In this document: in pieces, positions 29,628 through 37,798 of the stretch
Layout of the letters: each line of letters begins with the position of its first letter
How positions within the stretch are numbered: the stretch's first letter is position 1
Assembly: GCF_002904335.1 (NCBI RefSeq)
Contig: NZ_PPHF01000082.1
Coordinates: 1 to 64,000 of the forward strand
DNA length: 64,000 nucleotides
From: Amycolatopsis sp. CA-126428
GTDB lineage: Bacteria; Actinomycetota; Actinomycetes; Mycobacteriales; Pseudonocardiaceae
Direction of reading: 5' to 3'
Notes under the pieces: generated by a model
Database searches by the model: none
What the model was told of the DNA's origin: nothing
Seen by the model: only the letters and a program-made list of their open reading frames with translations
Program-made: the position numbers and the translations under genes

Positions 29628-30053
29628 CTAGACCTCTACTAAAACCGTGAACGGACCGTCGTTGACGCTCGAGACCGCCATCATGGCCCCGAAACGGCCC
29701 GTCGCCACCGTGGCACCGCGGCCGCGCAGCTCGGCCACGACGGCGTCCACCAACGGCTCCGCGACCTCCGGCCGGGCGGCCTGCGTCCACGACGGCCGCC
29801 GCCCTTTCTTCGTGTCGCCGTAGAGCGTGAACTGGCTCACCACGAGCAGCGGTGCATTCGCGGTGGCGCATGATTCCTCGTCGCGCAACACCCGCAGTTC
29901 GTGCAGTTTGCGCGCCATCGTGACGGCCTTCGCGGTGTCGTCATCGACGTGAATTCCCAGCAGCACAAGCAATCCCGGCTCGTCGATCGCGCCGACGACC
30001 TCGCCGCCGACGGTGACGTCCGCCCGCGTGACGCGGGCCGCGACCGCCCTCAC
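29628..30053 (-). CDS. dtd: D-aminoacyl-tRNA deacylase
   Basis: 141 residues from GTG. Family motifs: N-terminal RAVAARVTRADVTVGGEVVG, SQFTLYGDTKKGRRPSW catalytic/cross-subunit motif and C-terminal NDGPFTVLVE (the Gly-cisPro type NxGP motif reads NDGPF). It frees D-amino acids from mischarged tRNA. The GTG overlaps the stop of the upstream methyltransferase gene (GTGA), so the two are co-translated. Confidence 0.93.
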   Translation of the reverse strand: MRAVAARVTRADVTVGGEVVGAIDEPGLLVLLGIHVDDDTAKAVTMARKLHELRVLRDEESCATANAPLLVVSQFTLYGDTKKGRRPSWTQAARPEVAEPLVDAVVAELRGRGATVATGRFGAMMAVSSVNDGPFTVLVEV

Positions 30054-31552
30054 CGGCCCGCCGGGACGAGCATGCCGTGCCGGACGAGCTCCCGGACGAC
30101 GGGCAGCGCGGCGGCCGCCAGCTCCTCGGACGACAGGCCCTGCGCCGCCGCGAGCAGCTCGATCAGGTCCTCCAGGGGCAGCGCGCCGCGGCACCCGGCC
30201 AGCAGCCGCGTGGCCAGTTCGTCCACCTCGTGCTGCCAGCCCGGGCCGTCGGTGCGGTGCAGCCGCCGGATGGACGTCGCCCAGCCTTCGTCACCGGGTT
30301 CCTCGACGCTTTCGAGCAGAACCGTGTCGGGCACCACAAATCGGACATCGAGCAGCGAATCACCCGATTCGCGCAGCCATTCCACGCGGTCCAGCCAGCC
30401 CGCCGCTTCCGGGCCCAGCGGGTCGTCGTACGCCTGCCGCAGGTCCTCGCACACGACGGTGGGTGTCCGCCCGGACGCGCGCCGCAGCGTGACGAACCCG
30501 AAGCCGATGCCCCGCACGTCGTTGGCGGCGAACCAGTCGAGCCACGCCGCCGCCTTCGCCCGGCCCTCCGGCGAGCGTGGGTCGAGGCCCGCGTCCCGCA
30601 GCCACGTGCCGACGTAGAGGGCCGGGTCGGCGACGTCGCGCTGCACGAACCAGGCGTCGGTCTCGGCGGGCAGCCAGCGGCTCACCCGGTCGGCCCAGTC
30701 CTCGCGGGAAGTGTGCAGCCACGAAGCGAGCAGGTGCCCGGTGCCGCCGTCGTTCAGGAACCCCGGCAGCTGCCGCACGACCAGCGCGCTCGCGTCGTCG
30801 CCGGCCAGCCCGGAGTCGCGGTAGGTGTAGTCGACGCGGGCCGGGCCGACCACGAACGGCGGATTGCACACGACCTGGTCGAACTTCCGCCGCGCGACCG
30901 GCGCGAACCACTCCCCGCGGACCAGCTCCACGTCCAGCTCGTTCAGCCGGAAGGTCGCCGCGGCCAGGGTCAGGGCCCGCGCGGAGACGTCGGTCGCGGT
31001 GACGCGCCCGGCGTGCCGGGTCGCGTGCAGCGCCTGCACGCCGTTGCCGGTGCCCAGGTCGAGCAGGGTGCCGACCGGGCGGCGGCTGGTCGCGCGGATC
31101 AGCGACAGCGACGCGTGGCCGACGCCGAGCACGTGGTCCTCGGGCACGGTGGTGCCGAGCACGTCGGCGTCGAGGTCGGACACGACCCACCACGAGCCCT
31201 CTTCGTCGCCGTGCGGCCGGATGTCCAGCGCGGCCCGGTAGCCGCCGTCGGCCGCCGAAAGCACCCCGGCGGAGACGGCGTCCTCGGGCGCGAGCGGCGC
31301 GAAAGCGGCCTTGACCGCGGTCTCCGGCTCGGTGCCGCCCAGCAGGAACAGCCGGATCAGCGTGCCGAGGTCCCCCGCGTCCCGGCTCGCGCGTTCGGCC
31401 GGCACCGGCTCGCCGCGGCCCAGCGCCGCGTGCGCGGCTCCGCCGAGGGCGGCCACCACGCCGTCGGCGTCGTAGGAAGTGCGCCGGAAGGCCTCGCGCA
31501 GCCGCGCGCAGACGTCGTCGGACAGGTCGGGCAGTACGCTTCGCGTGCTCAC
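30050..31552 (-). CDS. SAM-dependent methyltransferase, RsmC/HemK-like
   Basis: 500 residues from GTG. SAM site LLDLGTGNGVQALHATRHAGRVTATDVS (split here) at about 165-190 and catalytic NPPF motif in VVCNPPFVVGPARVDYTYRDSG (about 245), typical of N-methyltransferases acting on RNA or protein. A 130-residue N-terminal region and a ~180-residue C-terminal region are specific to actinobacterial members. Coupled to dtd by a 4-bp overlap, which suggests a translation-related job. Divergent from the M20 gene with only 19 bp between. Exact substrate unknown. Confidence 0.84.
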   Translation of the reverse strand: MSTRSVLPDLSDDVCARLREAFRRTSYDADGVVAALGGAAHAALGRGEPVPAERASRDAGDLGTLIRLFLLGGTEPETAVKAAFAPLAPEDAVSAGVLSAADGGYRAALDIRPHGDEEGSWWVVSDLDADVLGTTVPEDHVLGVGHASLSLIRATSRRPVGTLLDLGTGNGVQALHATRHAGRVTATDVSARALTLAAATFRLNELDVELVRGEWFAPVARRKFDQVVCNPPFVVGPARVDYTYRDSGLAGDDASALVVRQLPGFLNDGGTGHLLASWLHTSREDWADRVSRWLPAETDAWFVQRDVADPALYVGTWLRDAGLDPRSPEGRAKAAAWLDWFAANDVRGIGFGFVTLRRASGRTPTVVCEDLRQAYDDPLGPEAAGWLDRVEWLRESGDSLLDVRFVVPDTVLLESVEEPGDEGWATSIRRLHRTDGPGWQHEVDELATRLLAGCRGALPLEDLIELLAAAQGLSSEELAAAALPVVRELVRHGMLVPAGR

Positions 31553-31571
31553 GGTGGGTAATGCTGCCACG

Positions 31572-32846
31572 ATGGCCCCCGTGACCCTTGAACGCGTCCT
31601 CGCCCCGCTCGACGCGGCGCTGCCCGAGCTCGAAGCGCTGTACATCGACCTCCACCGGCACCCGGAGCTGTCGTTCGCCGAGATCCGGACGGCCGCCGAG
31701 CTGGCCCGGCGGCTGGAGGGCGACGGCTACGAGGTGCACACCGGCATCGCCGGCACCGGCGTGCTGGGCGTGCTGCGCAACGGCGAGGGGCCCACCGTGC
31801 TGCTGCGGGCCGACATCGACGCGCTGCCGGTCGAGGAGAAGACCGGGCTGTCCTACGCCAGCACGGTCCGCGGCACCGACGAGCACGGCAACGACGTCCC
31901 CGTCATGCACGCCTGCGGGCACGACATGCACGCCACCTGGCTGTCGGGCGCCGCCGCGCTGCTCGCGAAGGGCCGCGACACCTGGGCCGGCACGCTGCTG
32001 GTGGTGTTCCAGCCGGGGGAGGAGGGCGCGGGCGGCGCCGTGGCGATGGTCCGCGACGGCCTGTTCGACGTCGCGGGGAAGCCGGACGTCGTGTTCGGGC
32101 AGCACCTGGTCCCCGGCCCGGCCGGCTGGGTGCTCACCCGGCCCGGCGTGATCATGGCCGCCACCGACACGCTGCGCGTCACCCTGCACGGCCGCGGGGG
32201 CCACGGCTCGCGCCCGGAGACCACCGTCGACCCGGCCGTGCTGGCCGCGTCCGTGGTGCTCAAGCTGCAGACGATCGTGTCGCGCGAGATCGCCGCCACC
32301 GACTCGGCCGTGGTCACGGTCGGTTCGCTGCACGTGGGCACCGCGAGCAACGTGATCGCCGACGACGCCGTGCTGGAAGTCAACGTCCGGTCGTTCGACC
32401 AGGCCGTGCGCGAGCGCGTGCTGGCCGCGGTCGAGCGGATCGTCAACGGCGAGGCGGCGACGGCCGGCGCGCCGAAGCCGCCGGAAATCGTCCGGTCCGG
32501 CTCGTACCCGATCACCGAAAACGACGAAGCCGCCAACGACGCGCTCACCGAGGTCTTCCGCGGCCACTTCGGCACCGACGTGGTGCTGCCGGCGCCGCTG
32601 ATCACCGGCAGTGAGGACTTCAGCGAGTTCGGCCGCGCGGCCGGCGTGCCGTCGGTGTTCTGGCTGGTCGGCGGCTTCGACCCGCAGACGGTGATCACCG
32701 CGATGACCGAGGGCCGGTTCGAGCGCGACATCCCGTCCAACCACTCGCCGCGGTTCGCGCCGCTCCTGCACCCGACCTTGCGCACGGGCATCGAAACCCT
32801 GGTGCTGGCCGCGTTGAGCAAGTTGCGTCACCCCGGTGTCGGATGA
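31572..32846 (+). CDS. M20-family amidohydrolase (second in the window)
   Basis: 424 residues. Motifs LRADIDALPVEE, VMHACGHDMHATW, FQPGEEGAGGA, GRGGHGSRPETTVDP and ITGSEDFSEFG. Family members hydrolyse N-acyl amino acids, indole-3-acetyl or hippuryl conjugates with two metals. ATG 31572 is 19 bp from the divergent methyltransferase start, so promoters overlap coding sequence. Compared with the protein at 3563 it shares the family but not close sequence. No transporter is linked. Confidence 0.87.
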   Translation: MAPVTLERVLAPLDAALPELEALYIDLHRHPELSFAEIRTAAELARRLEGDGYEVHTGIAGTGVLGVLRNGEGPTVLLRADIDALPVEEKTGLSYASTVRGTDEHGNDVPVMHACGHDMHATWLSGAAALLAKGRDTWAGTLLVVFQPGEEGAGGAVAMVRDGLFDVAGKPDVVFGQHLVPGPAGWVLTRPGVIMAATDTLRVTLHGRGGHGSRPETTVDPAVLAASVVLKLQTIVSREIAATDSAVVTVGSLHVGTASNVIADDAVLEVNVRSFDQAVRERVLAAVERIVNGEAATAGAPKPPEIVRSGSYPITENDEAANDALTEVFRGHFGTDVVLPAPLITGSEDFSEFGRAAGVPSVFWLVGGFDPQTVITAMTEGRFERDIPSNHSPRFAPLLHPTLRTGIETLVLAALSKLRHPGVG

Positions 32847-32884
32847 ACCCCGCAAGTGGGACGATGGACAGCGGAGGTGGTGCA

Positions 32885-33199
32885 GTGACCATGCCCGCCA
32901 ACGACTCGGACCCGGTGCTGATCACCGCGGCAGCCCCGTCGTACGAACAGCAGCTCGCCACGCGCAAACGCAAGTACGTGATCATGATGGGCTGCCGCAT
33001 CCCGTGCCTGATCGCGGCCGGGCTGACCTACCACGTGTGGTGGCTGGCGCTGGGCTTCCTGGCGATCTCGGTACCGCTGCCGTGGATCGCGGTGCTGATC
33101 GCCAACGACCGCCCGCCCCGCAAGTCCGAGCAGGTCAACACCTACCGGCGCGAGGCGACGGCGATCGAGGGCACCACCCACCGCGTCATCGACGGCTGA
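32885..33199 (+). CDS. Small membrane protein, DUF3099
   Basis: 104 residues from GTG 32885, with GGAGG 7 bp upstream. N-terminal VLITAAAPSYEQQLATRKRKYVIMM is the usual DUF3099 opening, then two membrane helices (about 38-56 and 58-76) and a charged C-terminus. Conserved in actinobacteria, function unknown. Starts 38 bp after the M20 stop. Confidence 0.8.
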   Translation: MTMPANDSDPVLITAAAPSYEQQLATRKRKYVIMMGCRIPCLIAAGLTYHVWWLALGFLAISVPLPWIAVLIANDRPPRKSEQVNTYRREATAIEGTTHRVIDG

Positions 33200-33211
33200 A
33201 CCCCACCGCGG

Positions 33212-33257
33212 GTCGTGAGTGGTAAGGCGGGTTAGAACCCGCCTTACCACTCACGAC
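33212..33257. terminator. 46-bp palindromic terminator carrying the psuK stop
   Basis: Perfect 22-bp arms (33212-33233 and 33236-33257) around AG. The outer CGTGAGTG/CACTCACG are the same as in the hairpin at 13932, with inner stem changed. The right arm contains the TGA of psuK. DUF3099 ends 12 bp before it. Confidence 0.85.
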
Positions 33258-34123
33258 GGCTGGGGGCCCACCTTCCCGACGGCCAGCGCGCCCAGCCGTG
33301 TCCCGTGCCGCAGGACGTCCACAGTGGACTCCCCGGCCAGCCAGCCGGTGAGCACGCCCGCGTCGAAGGCGTCGCCCGCGCCGGTCGAATCGACGCACTC
33401 CGCCTCGACCGCGGGCACGCTCGTGACGCCGCCCGCGTCGACCCAGCTGGCCCCGCCGAGCCCGGCGGTGACGACCACCGCGCCGACCGTGCCGAGCAGT
33501 TCCTTCGCCGACACCGGGTCGGCCGAACCGGTCAGCGCGACCAGCTCTTCGGTGTTCGGCATCAGCAGGTCGACCCCGCGGACGTCGGCCAGGAACGCGG
33601 CCGGGTCGGTGATGTGCGCGGCGGCCTGCGGGTCGACCGACGTGGTCAACCCGGCTTCCTTGGCCGCGGCCAGTGCGGCCAGACCGGCGGCGCGCGACGG
33701 CGGGTCGAGCAGCACGTACCCCGAAAGGTGCAGGTGGCTCGCGCCGGACAGGGCCTCGAGGGTGACGTCCCCGGGCGCGAAGCGCTGGTTCGCGCCGCGG
33801 TCGGCCAGCATGCTGCGCTGCCCGGACCCGTCGACCATGACGACGACGCAGCAGGTGGGCGCCTCGGGGTCGACGGAGAACGCGCACCGCACGCCCGCCG
33901 CCTGCAGTTCGGCCTTGATCAGCCGGCCGCCCGGGTCGTCGCCGATCCGCGCGAGCAGCGTCGTCTCCGCGCCGAGGTGCCGCAGCCACAGCGCCGTGTT
34001 GGCGCCCGCGCCGCCGCCGGTGAAGCGGATCTTCGCGCGGGCATCGCCGCCGTGCGGCAACGGCTTGTCGTGCCGGGCGATCACGTCGAGGGCCGCGTCA
34101 CCGACCACCACGATCCCCCTCAT
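33251..34123 (-). CDS. psuK: PfkB-family kinase, probable pseudouridine kinase
   Basis: 290 residues. PfkB fold: N-terminal IVVVGDAALDVIARHD, FTGGGAGANTALWLRHLG, LLARIGDDPGG, and the C-terminal signature DSTGAGDAFDAGVL with catalytic Asp. Its ATG overlaps the stop of psuG (ATGA), so it should be the pseudouridine kinase of the psuGK pair, making pseudouridine 5'-phosphate for PsuG. Specificity is inferred from context. TCCACAGTGGA at 33318-33328 encodes S-T-V-D. Stop lies in the palindromic terminator. Confidence 0.87.
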   Translation of the reverse strand: MRGIVVVGDAALDVIARHDKPLPHGGDARAKIRFTGGGAGANTALWLRHLGAETTLLARIGDDPGGRLIKAELQAAGVRCAFSVDPEAPTCCVVVMVDGSGQRSMLADRGANQRFAPGDVTLEALSGASHLHLSGYVLLDPPSRAAGLAALAAAKEAGLTTSVDPQAAAHITDPAAFLADVRGVDLLMPNTEELVALTGSADPVSAKELLGTVGAVVVTAGLGGASWVDAGGVTSVPAVEAECVDSTGAGDAFDAGVLTGWLAGESTVDVLRHGTRLGALAVGKVGPQPS

Positions 34124-35025
34124 GCCAGCGCCACCGCGACCTCGGTGGCCAGCTTCGCGTTGTTCAGCACCAGCGCTTCGTTCGCGTCGATGCTGACCCC
34201 GCCGCTCGCGGTGTGGAAGTGCTCCAGCAGCCCCGGGGTGACTTCGGCGCCGTGCACGTTGCGCTCCTCGACGAGCGCGAGGCCCTCGGCGAGCAGCCGG
34301 TCGTGCAGTTCTTTGTCCATTTCGGACGCTTCCGGGATCGGGTTCGCCAGCAGGACGCCGGAATTCGCGTACGCGCGGTGCGCGTCGATGACCGCGGCGG
34401 CCTGCTTCGGGTCGTCGACCCGCCAGCCGACCTGGTGCCCCGACGAGCGCAGGTAGAACGCCGGGAAGTCGCCGGTGCGGTAGCCGAGCACCGGCACCGA
34501 GTTCGTCTCGAGGACTTCGAGGGTGGCCGGGATGTCGAGCACCGACTTCACGCCGGAGCAGACGACCACGGTCGGCACCTTCGCCAGCACGCCGAGGTCC
34601 GCCGAGATGTCCCAGCTCTGCGCGGCGCCGACGTGCACGCCGCCGAGCCCGCCGGTGGCGAACATCCCGATCCCGGCCGCGGCGGCCAGCGCCGACGTGC
34701 TCGCCACGGTCGTCGCGCCGGAGCGGCCGAGGCCGACGGCCGGGCCGAGGTCGCGCAGCGAGAGCTTGTCGAGCCCGGCGTCCGGGGCGCAAACGCGCTC
34801 GAGTTCGGCGGGGGAGAGGCCGACGACGACCCGGCCGTCGAGCACCGCGATCGTGGCCGGGACGGCCCCGCCGTCGCGGACCACGCCTTCGAGGCGGCGG
34901 GCGACGTCGAGGTTGCGGCCCGGCGGCAGGCCGTGGGACAGGATGGTGCTCTCCAGCGCGACGACGGGGTGCCCGTCACGCAGCGCCGAGGCGACCTCTT
35001 CGTGCAGGGAGAGTGCGGTAGTCAC
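34120..35025 (-). CDS. psuG: Pseudouridine-5'-phosphate glycosidase
   Basis: 301 residues from GTG. Characteristic N-terminus VVALESTILSHGLPPGRNLDVARRLE, ATIAVLDGRVVVGL, KLSLRDLGPAVGLGRSGATTVASTS (catalytic Lys region), ATGGLGGVHVGA and C-terminal EVTPGLLEHFHTASGGVSIDANEALVLNNA. It splits pseudouridine 5'-phosphate to uracil and ribose 5-phosphate, allowing recycling of pseudouridine. Operon psuG-psuK by 4-bp overlap. Confidence 0.93.
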   Translation of the reverse strand: MTTALSLHEEVASALRDGHPVVALESTILSHGLPPGRNLDVARRLEGVVRDGGAVPATIAVLDGRVVVGLSPAELERVCAPDAGLDKLSLRDLGPAVGLGRSGATTVASTSALAAAAGIGMFATGGLGGVHVGAAQSWDISADLGVLAKVPTVVVCSGVKSVLDIPATLEVLETNSVPVLGYRTGDFPAFYLRSSGHQVGWRVDDPKQAAAVIDAHRAYANSGVLLANPIPEASEMDKELHDRLLAEGLALVEERNVHGAEVTPGLLEHFHTASGGVSIDANEALVLNNAKLATEVAVALA

Positions 35026-35034
35026 GAGGGACCA

Positions 35035-35652
35035 TCATCGGTGATCGCCTCGCGCGCGGCGCCAGTGGGTCAGCTCGGCGGTCAGGTTCTTTCCGGCGGC
35101 GCTCGCCCAGCGTGTTCTCGCGGTTTCACTGCGGTAGAGCGGCCGGGACAGCAGGCGCTCGAGGACGGCGATGCGCCCTTCGCGCCAGACGTCGTCGGGG
35201 TACTTCGCGTACTCCTCGCGCACGCCGCGGGCGTACTCCGCGTACTGCTCTTCGGGCGCTCCGAGGATGGCGAGGTCGGCGTCGAGGAGGGCGGTGGCCA
35301 GGAGGTCGTCCGGCGGTGCGTCGTGCTTGATCGTGGTGAGGATCAGGCCTTCGACGCGCTCGACGTGCGCCGCGGCCACCCCCGCCAGGGCTTCGCGAGC
35401 CCAGGCGGCGCTGGCGCGTTCGTCTTCGCCGGGCTTCGCGTCGTAGACGACGTCGTGCGTCCAGGCCGCGACGGCGAGGATCGCGCGGTCGGTCTCCCCG
35501 AGGCCCGCCGCCAGCCACGCGGAGTCGCGCGCGACGGCGGCCGCGTGGGTGAGCGTGTGGTAGCGGCGGTGGGGCTCGGCGTACCGGGCTTCGAGCCGCG
35601 GCCAGGCCTCGGGTTCGCCGCCGAGCGCGGCCACCGCGTCGTGCCACCGCAT
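35035..35652 (-). CDS. HD-domain protein (COG4339-like metal-dependent phosphohydrolase)
   Basis: 205 residues. HD motif residues: HRRYHTLTHA (His), AAWTHDVVYDAKPGEDERASA (HD) and LLDADLAILGAPEEQYAEYARGVREEY (Asp). Predicted cytoplasmic phosphohydrolase of unknown substrate. ATG overlaps the stop of the upstream spo0M-like gene, so the two form an operon. psuG follows 10 bp beyond its stop, so read-through into psuGK is possible. Confidence 0.83.
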   Translation of the reverse strand: MRWHDAVAALGGEPEAWPRLEARYAEPHRRYHTLTHAAAVARDSAWLAAGLGETDRAILAVAAWTHDVVYDAKPGEDERASAAWAREALAGVAAAHVERVEGLILTTIKHDAPPDDLLATALLDADLAILGAPEEQYAEYARGVREEYAKYPDDVWREGRIAVLERLLSRPLYRSETARTRWASAAGKNLTAELTHWRRARGDHR

Positions 35653-36437
35653 CAGTCGAAGATCCCGCGGGGCCGCGCCACCTGGTCGAGCCAGTCCTCG
35701 AGCTGCTTCTCCCACTGCACGTCCGGCCGCACGGTGAACATCCCGAGGAAGTCCTGGCCGCGGCCGCCGAACCCGCCGCTCTTGCTCACGCGGACCCGCT
35801 TGGTGACCTCCAGCACGACGTCGGTGCGCTCGGCCGACGTCAGGAAGGTGACCGCGACCTGGGCGAAGACGCCGGCGAAGCGCGGCGAAGGCGTGAAGCG
35901 GATCTCCTGGAAGAACGGCAGCTGCTGGCGGGCGCCGTCGACCCGGCCCTGCTCGAGGACCGCCTCGCGGAAGGTGAAGCCGAGCCGGCTCAGCGCGTCG
36001 AGGATCCGCTTCTGCGCCGGCAGCGGTTCGATCGCGACGGCGTCGGCGTCGAACGGGTCGCTGACCGCGGCGGCCAGGTCGAGCTCGGCCCGGACGCCGA
36101 CCGCCGTGCCGGTCAGCGGCTTGGCGTAGACGCTGGTCACCGGCGTCTCCCAGGGCAGCGGCACCTCGAACGGCACCCGGATCCGCTGCCCGGCCCGGAT
36201 GACTTCGCTGCCGACCAGCTGCCGGGTCTCGAACGGGAGGTCTTCGGTCCGGTCGCCGGGCACCTGGACGCGGGCCAGCAGCGTGACGGCGAGCCCCTTG
36301 ATCTCCTGGTCGACCTCGCCGCCGAGCAGCAGCACCTCGCCGTGCAGCGGGTGGCCGGGAGCGGCGGTGGACTCCAGCAGGCGGGCGTCGATCCGCGCTC
36401 CGCCCGAGCCGAACGTCGCGAGCACCTTTTGGAACAT
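35652..36437 (-). CDS. Spo0M/SpoOM-family arrestin-like protein
   Basis: 261 residues. Opens MFQKVLATFGSGGARIDARLL and continues with two beta-sandwich halves (LHGEVLLLGGEVDQEIKGLAVTLLARV; RVPFEVPLPWETPVTSVYAKPL), typical of Spo0M. C-terminus FGGRGQDFLGMFTVRPDVQWEKQLEDWLDQ. In Bacillus it affects sporulation and cytoskeleton; in actinobacteria the role is unknown. First gene of an operon with the HD protein. Confidence 0.87.
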   Translation of the reverse strand: MFQKVLATFGSGGARIDARLLESTAAPGHPLHGEVLLLGGEVDQEIKGLAVTLLARVQVPGDRTEDLPFETRQLVGSEVIRAGQRIRVPFEVPLPWETPVTSVYAKPLTGTAVGVRAELDLAAAVSDPFDADAVAIEPLPAQKRILDALSRLGFTFREAVLEQGRVDGARQQLPFFQEIRFTPSPRFAGVFAQVAVTFLTSAERTDVVLEVTKRVRVSKSGGFGGRGQDFLGMFTVRPDVQWEKQLEDWLDQVARPRGIFD

Positions 36438-36505
36438 GCGGCCGATCCTGCCAGGCCGAGGGGCCGATCGCGGGAGGTTCGGCGGGACTCGGGCACAATG
36501 GGCGG

Positions 36506-36748
36506 GTGAGCACCGAGACGCTGACGAAGCCGGAAACCACGCCCGAGGGCACGGACACCACCGACGACGACACCCCGAAGATGTTCCACTACGTGAAGAA
36601 GAACAAGATCGCCGAGAGCGCGGTCATGGGCACTCACGTGGTGGCGCTCTGCGGCGAGGTCTTCCCGGTGACGAAGTCGCCGAAGCCCGGGTCGCCGGTC
36701 TGCCCGGCCTGCAAGGAGATCTACGACAGCCTCCGCCCCGGTAAGTGA
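36506..36748 (+). CDS. Small DUF3039 protein
   Basis: 80 residues from GTG. Acidic/Thr-rich N-terminus, then MFHYVKKNKIAESAVMGTHVVALCGEVFPVTKSPKPGSPVCPACKEIYDSL with His/Cys and CPAC residues that probably form a zinc knuckle. Conserved in actinobacteria; function unknown. Divergent from the spo0M-like gene (68 bp); terminator 14 bp after its stop. Confidence 0.85.
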   Translation: MSTETLTKPETTPEGTDTTDDDTPKMFHYVKKNKIAESAVMGTHVVALCGEVFPVTKSPKPGSPVCPACKEIYDSLRPGK

Positions 36749-36761
36749 TCCGGGCTTGAAT

Positions 36762-36783
36762 CCCGGCGGGTGAGCCCGCCGGG
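36762..36783 (+). terminator. Intrinsic terminator after DUF3039
   Basis: CCCGGCGGG-tgag-CCCGCCGGG followed by TCTTT, the most classical intrinsic terminator in the window. Confidence 0.88.
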
Positions 36784-36911
36784 TCTTTCGGCTGTCCGGA
36801 AACGTACAGATAGCCGAACAAACGTGAAAAACCTTCATTCGGCGGGTGTGCCGGGTGCGGGAGTCCTGGTAGATCCAGCGGACCAGGTTCCCTCACCCAC
36901 CGGAGTCGCAC

Positions 36912-37751
36912 ATGCGCAGAACCGGGATCGTGCTCACCCTCGTCGCCTTGCTCGCCGTGGCCGCACCCGCGCTGGCCCAGGCCGTCACCGGCTGGACGGA
37001 GGTCGGCTCCGACAACGCCAGGGCCCTCGACGAGAGCCAGGGGCTCGCGACGATCGTGCGCCCGTCGGGCACGACGATCCGCTACACCGGGATCGGCACG
37101 ATCCCGGCCGACCTGAACTCGCAGGGCTGGAACCACGTCGGCGACCCGGGCTCGGCCCAGGGCTGGTACGTCGAGCCCTACCAGCGTGACGACCGCGGCG
37201 CGAAGCTCTTCCGCGTCCAGGCCCCGGACGGTTCGTGGGCCAACTACAAGCACACCCTCGAGTCGTGGGAAGCGAACAACAACTCCTTCGCCGCGGTGTC
37301 GCCGGACGCGCGCTGGCTGGTGGCGGGGGAGTGGGGCACCATGGACCGGCTGCTGGTGCACCCGATGCCCGGCGTGGTCGCCACGAACCCGGCCCAGAAC
37401 CTGCCTCTGGCCGGCACCATCCGCCTGGACCACCCGGTCCGCGACGTCCAGGGCTGCGACTTCCGGACCGCGACCCGCCTGCTCTGCTCGTCCGACGACC
37501 CGGACGGCAGCCTCTTCGGCACGACGAAGCCGCTGCTGCAGGTCGACCTGGCCGGCCCGCTCTCCGGCTCGGACGTCGCCGGCCACGTGACGTCCCTGGG
37601 CCAGCTCCCGCTCCGCAGCGGGTGCTCGGGCTCGTTCGAGGTCGAGGGCATCGACTTCGACGAGCGCGACAGCACCCTCCGCGTGGTCGTGATGTCCCCG
37701 AGCATCTGCATCCTCTTCGACAGCAAGACCTACCGCTTCCAGCAGCGCTGA
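36912..37751 (+). CDS. Secreted protein of unknown function
   Basis: 279 residues. Clear Sec signal peptide (RRTGIVLTLVALLAVAAPALAQA, cleavage near residue 23). The mature part is rich in W, D and G with beta-type periodicity (WNHVGDPGSAQGWYVEPYQ, ANYKHTLESWEANNNSFAAVSPDARWLVAGEWG, PVRDVQGCDFRTATRLLCSSDD), like one or two propeller-type blades; four Cys could form two disulfides. Not recognised. Single gene with its own terminator. Confidence 0.78.
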   Translation: MRRTGIVLTLVALLAVAAPALAQAVTGWTEVGSDNARALDESQGLATIVRPSGTTIRYTGIGTIPADLNSQGWNHVGDPGSAQGWYVEPYQRDDRGAKLFRVQAPDGSWANYKHTLESWEANNNSFAAVSPDARWLVAGEWGTMDRLLVHPMPGVVATNPAQNLPLAGTIRLDHPVRDVQGCDFRTATRLLCSSDDPDGSLFGTTKPLLQVDLAGPLSGSDVAGHVTSLGQLPLRSGCSGSFEVEGIDFDERDSTLRVVVMSPSICILFDSKTYRFQQR

Positions 37752-37795
37752 CGCACGAAGGCCCGGCACCTGTCCGGTGCCGGGCCTTCGTGCGT
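37751..37795. terminator. Bidirectional terminator, 20-bp perfect arms
   Basis: Arms 37751-37770 and 37776-37795 (ACGCACGAAGGCCCGGCACC and its complement) around TGTCC. It starts in the stop codon of the secreted protein and ends 3 bp before the stop of the RND gene. Confidence 0.88.
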
Positions 37796-37798
37796 TCG